The translations under genes and the position numbers were made by a program. 64,000 nt of DNA, from NCBI RefSeq assembly GCF_002119525.1, contig NZ_CP017916.1, positions 1-64,000 of the forward strand. The letters are read 5' to 3'. The notes under the pieces were generated by a model. The model searched no databases. It was not told the origin of the DNA and worked only from the letters and a program-made list of their open reading frames with translations. How positions within the stretch are numbered: the stretch's first letter is position 1; each line of letters opens with the position of its first letter. Of this stretch, positions 59,157 to 64,000 are shown in pieces. This DNA is from Vibrio syngnathi. Its GTDB lineage: Bacteria > Pseudomonadota > Gammaproteobacteria > Enterobacterales > Vibrionaceae.

Positions 59157-60467
59157 CTAAGCTTCCTTGTTATGACGCGGTTGGCGTGGGCGACGGTTCT
59201 GGTTTGGTTTACGGTTACCGTTGCGTGGGCCATTGTTGTTCGAGCGGCGTTGTTGAGGGTTACGTGTACGTAAGCGCATCGGTGCTGGCAGATCTTCTAG
59301 TAGTGCAGAAGCATCGTAGTCAGACATTGGGATAGCATGCTCAATGTATTCTTCGATTGGTGGCAAGTTGATTGCGTAATCTTCACAAGCAAAGCTGATC
59401 GAGTGACCGCTTTCACCAGCACGACCTGTACGACCGATACGGTGAACGTAATCTTCGCAATCATCAGGTAGGTCGAAGTTGAATACGTGTGTTACTTGAG
59501 GAATGTGTAGGCCACGAGCTGCAACATCAGTTGCGACAAGAAGGTCAACATCACCTTTGGTGAACTGCTCAAGAATCTTCTCACGTTTCTTCTGAGGAAC
59601 ATCACCAGTTAGCAGGCCTACACGGTGACCATCGGCAGCCAAGTGGCCCCAAACTGATTCACATTTGTGCTTCGTGTTAGCGAAGATGATTGCGCGATCT
59701 GGCCATTCTTCTTCGATTAACGTTTGTAGAAGAGCCATCTTATGTTCGTTAGAAGGGTAGAACAGCTCTTCTTGAATGCGGTGACCTGTTTTACGCTCAG
59801 GCTCAACAACCACGTGCTCTGGGTTGTGCATGTGCTCGAACGCCAGCTCTTGTACACGGTAAGACAGCGTCGCAGAGAACAGCATGTTCAGGCGATCTTT
59901 AGGCTCAGGCATACGGCGGAACAAGAAGCGAATGTCTTTAATAAAGCCCAGATCAAACATACGATCGGCTTCATCAAGCACAACAGCTTGAATGTGGTTA
60001 AGGTTAAATACCTTTTGCTTGTAGAAATCGATGATACGGCCAGTAGTACCAATTAAGATATCTGCGCCTTCTTCGATCTTACCTAGCTGCTTGTCGTAGC
60101 TTTCGCCACCGTAAGCGAGTGCTGCTTTGATACCCGTGCTTTCAACCAGAGAGTCAGCATCGTTGTAGATCTGAATCGCGAGTTCACGCGTTGGTGCCAT
60201 AATAATTGCACGTGGTTGGTTAGGCTTACGCCCTTCATGCTCAGGTGTTTTTAGCAGGTGGTTAAAAGTAGCAGTTAGAAACGCAAGCGTTTTACCAGTA
60301 CCCGTTTGGGCCTGGCCTGCAATGTCTTGGCCGGTGAGCAGTACCGGGATCGCCAAGGCTTGGATAGGGGTACAATAATCGAACCCTTTTTTCTCCAATC
60401 CTTCAATGACTTGCGGAAGTAAATCCAAGTCGGCGAACTTTTGCTCTGTGATATGCGTCTTTTTCAT
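59157..60467 (-). CDS. rhlB: ATP-dependent RNA helicase RhlB
   Basis: RhlB is the DEAD-box helicase of the RNA degradosome; it unwinds RNA for RNase E and PNPase. It is 436 residues (E. coli 421). Motifs: Q motif [13 protein letters not shown], Walker [12 protein letters not shown] (near 57), [16 protein letters not shown], and [13 protein letters not shown] (near 360). The basic C-terminal tail, rich in Arg, Asn and Gln, is typical. It is divergent from trxA and co-directional with gppA. Confidence 0.97.
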   Translation of the reverse strand: MKKTHITEQKFADLDLLPQVIEGLEKKGFDYCTPIQALAIPVLLTGQDIAGQAQTGTGKTLAFLTATFNHLLKTPEHEGRKPNQPRAIIMAPTRELAIQIYNDADSLVESTGIKAALAYGGESYDKQLGKIEEGADILIGTTGRIIDFYKQKVFNLNHIQAVVLDEADRMFDLGFIKDIRFLFRRMPEPKDRLNMLFSATLSYRVQELAFEHMHNPEHVVVEPERKTGHRIQEELFYPSNEHKMALLQTLIEEEWPDRAIIFANTKHKCESVWGHLAADGHRVGLLTGDVPQKKREKILEQFTKGDVDLLVATDVAARGLHIPQVTHVFNFDLPDDCEDYVHRIGRTGRAGESGHSISFACEDYAINLPPIEEYIEHAIPMSDYDASALLEDLPAPMRLRTRNPQQRRSNNNGPRNGNRKPNQNRRPRQPRHNKEA

Positions 60468-60578
60468 TGCTATAGAATATCAGCTTAAGCTTGCAATACG
60501 AAAGTAAATACATTCCAATAGGGCATCTATTTACTGGTTATCATCCAACCAGTTCTAAAAAATACATTGGAGTGGAAG

Positions 60579-60905
60579 ATGAGTGATAAGATTTTGCAGC
60601 TAACTGATGACGGTTTTGATAACGATGTAATCAATGCTGCAGGCCCTGTTCTTGTTGATTTTTGGGCAGAATGGTGTGGTCCATGTAAAATGATTGCGCC
60701 GATTCTTGATGAAATCGCAAACGAGTACGAAGGCAAGCTCACAATCGGTAAATTAAATATTGACCAAAATGCTGGAACTCCACCAAAATTTGGTATTCGT
60801 GGCATTCCAACTCTGCTTCTTTTCAAAGATGGCGGCGTAGCAGCAACTAAAGTTGGTGCATTGTCTAAAACTCAACTTAAAGAGTTCCTAGACGCTAACC
60901 TATAA
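60579..60905 (+). CDS. trxA: Thioredoxin 1
   Basis: Thioredoxin is the general protein disulfide reductase, also the reductant of Tpx encoded nearby. I chose ATG 60579, preceded by GGAGTGG, giving 108 residues (E. coli 109); an in-frame ATG at 60567 is an implausible longer start. The active site is [15 protein letters not shown] (Cys32-Cys35 type). The cis-proline motif [11 protein letters not shown] is present. It shares the standard rhlB-trxA-rho neighbourhood. Confidence 0.98.
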   Translation: MSDKILQLTDDGFDNDVINAAGPVLVDFWAEWCGPCKMIAPILDEIANEYEGKLTIGKLNIDQNAGTPPKFGIRGIPTLLLFKDGGVAATKVGALSKTQLKEFLDANL

Positions 60906-60925
60906 TCAGGTCAGCATTTGAAAAG

Positions 60926-60962
60926 AAACCGCGCAGTTAACAAATGCGCGGTTTTGTTTTTT
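60926..60962 (+). terminator. Rho-independent terminator of trxA
   Basis: AAACCGCGCA / TGCGCGGTTT is followed by TGTTTTTTC. Confidence 0.88.
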
Positions 60963-61104
60963 CTAAGCTATGGACTAGTCTTAGTTTTAGTGCTAATTTA
61001 TCGCACGTTAATTGAACAAATTCTCTTCTTGGTCGAGCCTGTGACCAAATCCTTCTTAACTTAAGAAAACAGATCCTATTTTGACTAAACAAACTTCCAC
61101 CACT

Positions 61105-62364
61105 ATGAATCTTACTGAACTGAAGAACAGACCTGTGTCTGAACTTGTTAAACTTAGCGAAAGCCTAGGTCTTGAAAATCAAGCTCGCCTAAGAAAACAA
61201 GACATTATCTTCTCCATCCTTAAAGCGCATGCAAAAAGTGGTGAGGACATCTTTGGTGATGGTGTTCTAGAAATTCTTCAAGACGGTTTTGGCTTCCTAC
61301 GTAGCGGCGACAGCTCATACCTTGCTGGCCCTGATGATATTTATGTATCACCGAGCCAGATTCGTCGTTTTAACCTACGTACAGGTGACTCAATTGGCGG
61401 TAAAATCCGCCCACCTAAAGATGGCGAACGTTACTTTGCACTGCTTAAAGTAAACACGGTTAACTACGATAAACCTGATAACGCTCGCAACAAGATTCTT
61501 TTCGAAAACCTCACTCCTCTTCATGCCAACGAACGTATGGTTATGGAAGCGGGTAATGGTGCAACTGAAGATATCACTGCTCGTATTCTTGACCTTGCTT
61601 CTCCAATTGGTAAAGGTCAGCGTGGTCTGATTGTTGCTCCGCCAAAAGCGGGTAAGACAATGCTTCTGCAAAATATTGCTCAAAGCATTGCTCGTAACCA
61701 TCCTGAGTGTGAACTAATGGTTCTACTTATCGATGAGCGTCCAGAAGAAGTAACAGAAATGCAGCGCCTAGTTAAAGGCGAAGTAATCGCATCGACGTTT
61801 GATGAACCAGCATCTCGCCACGTACAAGTAGCAGAAATGGTAATTGAGAAAGCGAAGCGTCTTGTTGAACATAAGAAAGACGTGGTCATCCTGTTGGATT
61901 CTATTACTCGTCTAGCTCGTGCTTACAACACTGTTATCCCTTCATCAGGTAAAGTTCTTACTGGTGGTGTTGATGCGAATGCTCTACATCGTCCAAAGCG
62001 TTTCTTCGGTGCGGCACGTAACGTAGAAGAAGGCGGTAGCTTAACTATCATCGCAACAGCACTAGTTGATACTGGTTCTAAGATGGATGAAGTTATCTAC
62101 GAAGAATTCAAAGGTACAGGTAACATGGAACTGCACCTTAACCGTAAGATTGCGGAAAAACGCGTATTCCCAGCGATTGATTTCAACCGCTCAGGTACTC
62201 GTCGTGAAGAGCTTCTTACTAAGAGCGATGAACTACAGAAGATGTGGATCCTGCGTAAGATTGTTCACCCTATGGGCGAAACTGATGCAATGGAATTCCT
62301 TATCGATAAGTTAGCAATGACTAAAACGAACGATGAGTTCTTTGACGCAATGCGTCGTCAGTAG
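61105..62364 (+). CDS. rho: Transcription termination factor Rho
   Basis: Rho is a hexameric RNA-dependent ATPase that ends transcription. The ATG at 61105 gives 419 residues, exactly the E. coli length, and starts [19 protein letters not shown]. Upstream in-frame codons from a TTG at 61081 add nothing conserved. The RNA-binding [30 protein letters not shown] lies near 60-90. Walker [13 protein letters not shown] is near 177, Walker [16 protein letters not shown] near 260, and the Q/R loops are intact. The leader between trxA and rho (about 140 bases) may be autoregulated. Confidence 0.98.
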   Translation: MNLTELKNRPVSELVKLSESLGLENQARLRKQDIIFSILKAHAKSGEDIFGDGVLEILQDGFGFLRSGDSSYLAGPDDIYVSPSQIRRFNLRTGDSIGGKIRPPKDGERYFALLKVNTVNYDKPDNARNKILFENLTPLHANERMVMEAGNGATEDITARILDLASPIGKGQRGLIVAPPKAGKTMLLQNIAQSIARNHPECELMVLLIDERPEEVTEMQRLVKGEVIASTFDEPASRHVQVAEMVIEKAKRLVEHKKDVVILLDSITRLARAYNTVIPSSGKVLTGGVDANALHRPKRFFGAARNVEEGGSLTIIATALVDTGSKMDEVIYEEFKGTGNMELHLNRKIAEKRVFPAIDFNRSGTRREELLTKSDELQKMWILRKIVHPMGETDAMEFLIDKLAMTKTNDEFFDAMRRQ

Positions 62365-62386
62365 TCTTGATTAGCTGATAGTTATT

Positions 62387-62417
62387 AAAAAGCGCTGCCT
62401 TCGGGTGGCGCTTTTTA
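62387..62417 (+). terminator. Rho-independent terminator of rho
   Basis: AAAAAGCGCTGCC / GGTGGCGCTTTTT with a TTCG loop is followed by TATTT. Confidence 0.85.
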
Positions 62418-62474
62418 TTTGCATTTTATGGCGACAGCTTGCAGAATGAGCAAAAGTGTTAAAAGGAAGTTAAA

Positions 62475-63470
62475 ATGCAACATGGACTGTTGTCATCATT
62501 ACTCCTGTCTACTTCACTGTTACTTTCCCCGGTCGGTATGAGCTATGCCACCGAGATGTCTCCAATTACAGTAGAGTCTTGGCTTGAGAATGATCAAGTA
62601 AAACTGAAAACTGCTGAATTACTCGAATTTGTCGTACGTGACGAAATTAATTCGCTGCGCTTCGCGCTTGAGCGTCTGACATTTCCCCAACAAGAAGTGG
62701 CTCGTTACCAACTCTTGAAGAAGCTCGAACAGCAAAAAATTGTCCTCACCCCCAAGATGTCTATCTTCATTGAGCAGCAACTCGCTATCACGCCAACTTA
62801 CCAAGTTTTAGAGCGTGGAGATGGTTATGAGTTTACGGTACCTGCCTTTAATTACCCTTCGATTGCCAACCGGCTCATCAAACAGTGGCGCCAAGACCAG
62901 AAGACGCTGGTGTTTGTGTTAGATGCAGAGAAACAAGAACTCGACCTAAAAGAGTGGTTATCTGGATCTGAGCATCAAGTTCAAACACGAGAAGCATTGT
63001 TAATCAGAAAGCTAGACAGTTTGTCTCCTGAAGCGGTTGATTATCTGACTAAGCAACTCACGGCCTCCTCGATTGTTAGCTGGCTACCTTCTACTGAGGT
63101 GGTGGTTCGATTAGCGCAAGTGAGCGAAGACCCAGAGGTCTACAAGATTCTATGGCGAATGAAGGCCGATTATCATAGCCAAGCTGAGCTAGTCCGCCTT
63201 GCTGAAACCAAACAAGCGTTCGCACTTGAACAAGTAATGGCTGCGACTAAGAACCCTCGTTTGAAAGATGAAGCGATTACTTTGCTTACCAAGGTTAACC
63301 CGCTATCAGAAGAGGTGAAGGAGTTTCTTGTCTCTAGGATGGCGATTGCCGATGAAGCGCCATTAGTCGCCCGTGAATTAGCCAAACAAGGTCATACGCG
63401 ATGGTTGCAAGATCTTGTAAATGATAACCCTCAGGTGAAGAGCTCTTTGATCGAGCAAGCATTACCGTAA
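62475..63470 (+). CDS. Exported protein of unknown function, 331 residues
   Basis: I do not recognise a named family. The N-terminus MQHGLLSSLLLSTSLLLSPVGMSYA is a clear Sec signal peptide with a likely cut after TYA-type SYA (about residue 25). The rest is rich in helices: repeated units such as LVRLAETKQAFALEQVMAATKNPRLKDEAITLLTKVNPLSEEVKEFLVSRMAI suggest HEAT-like alpha-helical repeats in the last 150 residues. No cysteine or membrane segment is visible in the mature part. It follows rho with its own site GGAAG and precedes ubiD by 98 bases. Confidence 0.8.
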   Translation: MQHGLLSSLLLSTSLLLSPVGMSYATEMSPITVESWLENDQVKLKTAELLEFVVRDEINSLRFALERLTFPQQEVARYQLLKKLEQQKIVLTPKMSIFIEQQLAITPTYQVLERGDGYEFTVPAFNYPSIANRLIKQWRQDQKTLVFVLDAEKQELDLKEWLSGSEHQVQTREALLIRKLDSLSPEAVDYLTKQLTASSIVSWLPSTEVVVRLAQVSEDPEVYKILWRMKADYHSQAELVRLAETKQAFALEQVMAATKNPRLKDEAITLLTKVNPLSEEVKEFLVSRMAIADEAPLVARELAKQGHTRWLQDLVNDNPQVKSSLIEQALP

Positions 63471-63568
63471 AGTGGATTTTGCCTCTCAATAACCACACTA
63501 AAAAGGGGGATCTCAGCGTCACCCTTTTTGATATACTGAGCGCAGAATAATCAGCATGTAGAAGTCCT

Positions 63569-64000
63569 ATGAGTTTTAAAGATTTACGTGATTTTATCGA
63601 CCATCTTGAAAGTATTGGTCAGTTGAAACGCATTTCTCACCCAGTCGATCCAGACTATGAAATGACCGAGATTAGCGACCGTACTCTACGTGCTGGTGGC
63701 CCGGCTCTTTTATTTGAAAATCCAATAGGCTATGACATGCCTGTTTTAACCAATCTATTTGGTACACCTAATCGTGTGGCTATTGGTATGGGTCGTCAGG
63801 AAGTGAAAGAACTGCGTGAAGTGGGTAAGTTGTTAGCTTACCTAAAGGAACCTGAGCCACCAAAAGGCTTTAAAGACGCTCTCGATAAACTGCCGGTGTT
63901 TAAACAAGTCTTAAATATGCCAGCTAAACGTCTTCGTAAAGCGGCATGCCAGCAAGTGGTGTGGCAGGGGGATGACGTCGACCTAGATAAAATCCCCGTG
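63569..64000 (+). CDS. ubiD: 4-hydroxy-3-polyprenylbenzoate decarboxylase UbiD (5' part)
   Basis: UbiD decarboxylates the ring in ubiquinone synthesis using the prenylated FMN made by UbiX. Only the first 144 codons are in the window; the frame is open at the end. It begins [75 protein letters not shown], closely like E. coli UbiD. The ATG at 63569 is preceded by GTAGAAG, a weak site. Confidence 0.96.
   Translation, partial: MSFKDLRDFIDHLESIGQLKRISHPVDPDYEMTEISDRTLRAGGPALLFENPIGYDMPVLTNLFGTPNRVAIGMGRQEVKELREVGKLLAYLKEPEPPKGFKDALDKLPVFKQVLNMPAKRLRKAACQQVVWQGDDVDLDKIPV

Overview
The window is the origin-proximal part of the large chromosome of a Vibrio, probably of the Splendidus clade or a near relative. 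The gene order dnaA-dnaN-recF-gyrB, small heat-shock gene, avtA, glyS-glyQ, manganese exporter is the order I recall from Vibrio cholerae chromosome 1. The proteins, the rRNA operon with Glu/Lys/Val spacer tRNAs and the DnaA/Dam/ParB-type sites all agree with this. Most of the window is conserved core genome. Accessory material is limited to one IS630-type insertion sequence, some palindromic intergenic repeats and a few small genes.

Layout. 1-6.4 kb: replication operon (dnaA, dnaN, recF, gyrB). 6.4-13.1 kb: small heat-shock gene with a sigma-32-like promoter and a long leader, avtA, glyQS, and mneA behind a yybP-ykoY manganese riboswitch. 13.2-16.5 kb: two tiny membrane proteins, tusA, a LysR regulator and acuI. 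16.6-22.9 kb: fadBA with a FadR-like operator, yigZ, trkH, hemG. 22.9-29.2 kb: a complete rRNA operon (16S, tRNA-Glu/Lys/Val, 23S, 5S, tRNA-Asp, tRNA-Trp). 29.2-30.3 kb: IS630-type element with a frame break in the transposase. 30.4-32.3 kb: multicopper oxidase behind a Fur-like box, and crcB. 32.4-38.8 kb: TPP riboswitch and thiCEFSGH. 38.9-43.4 kb: pepP-type peptidase, LysR/MFS pair, and a short H-NS-like protein without a DNA-binding domain. 43.5-45.9 kb: a four-gene MNIO/bufferin-type RiPP operon. 46.2-49.0 kb: uvrD with a LexA-like box, tpx. 49.17-49.62 kb: a Csr-family regulatory RNA. 49.8-54.2 kb: ggt, lysE-type exporter, AraC regulator, rarD. 54.4-60.5 kb: recQ, a small acidic protein, yhhQ (possible preQ1 switch), gppA, rhlB. 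60.6-64 kb: trxA, rho, an unknown exported protein, and the start of ubiD.

Several signals are not genes. Two exact and one near-exact ParB-binding (parS) sequences lie between 35.0 and 42.0 kb, inside thiE, after thiH and inside the MFS gene, and a weaker one lies at the 3' end of recF. They probably form the chromosome 1 centromere-like cluster. The Csr RNA carries 29 GGA triplets in about 400 nt, many in AGGA hairpin loops.

The most interesting gene system is the MNIO operon. It encodes an exported peptide with four cysteines, a MNIO (DUF692) modifying enzyme, its DUF2063 partner and a DoxX membrane protein. This is the layout of the copper-binding bufferin and Hvf RiPP systems. Together with the Fur-boxed multicopper oxidase and the manganese-riboswitch exporter, it gives the region a clear metal-homeostasis theme, though the three loci are not one operon.
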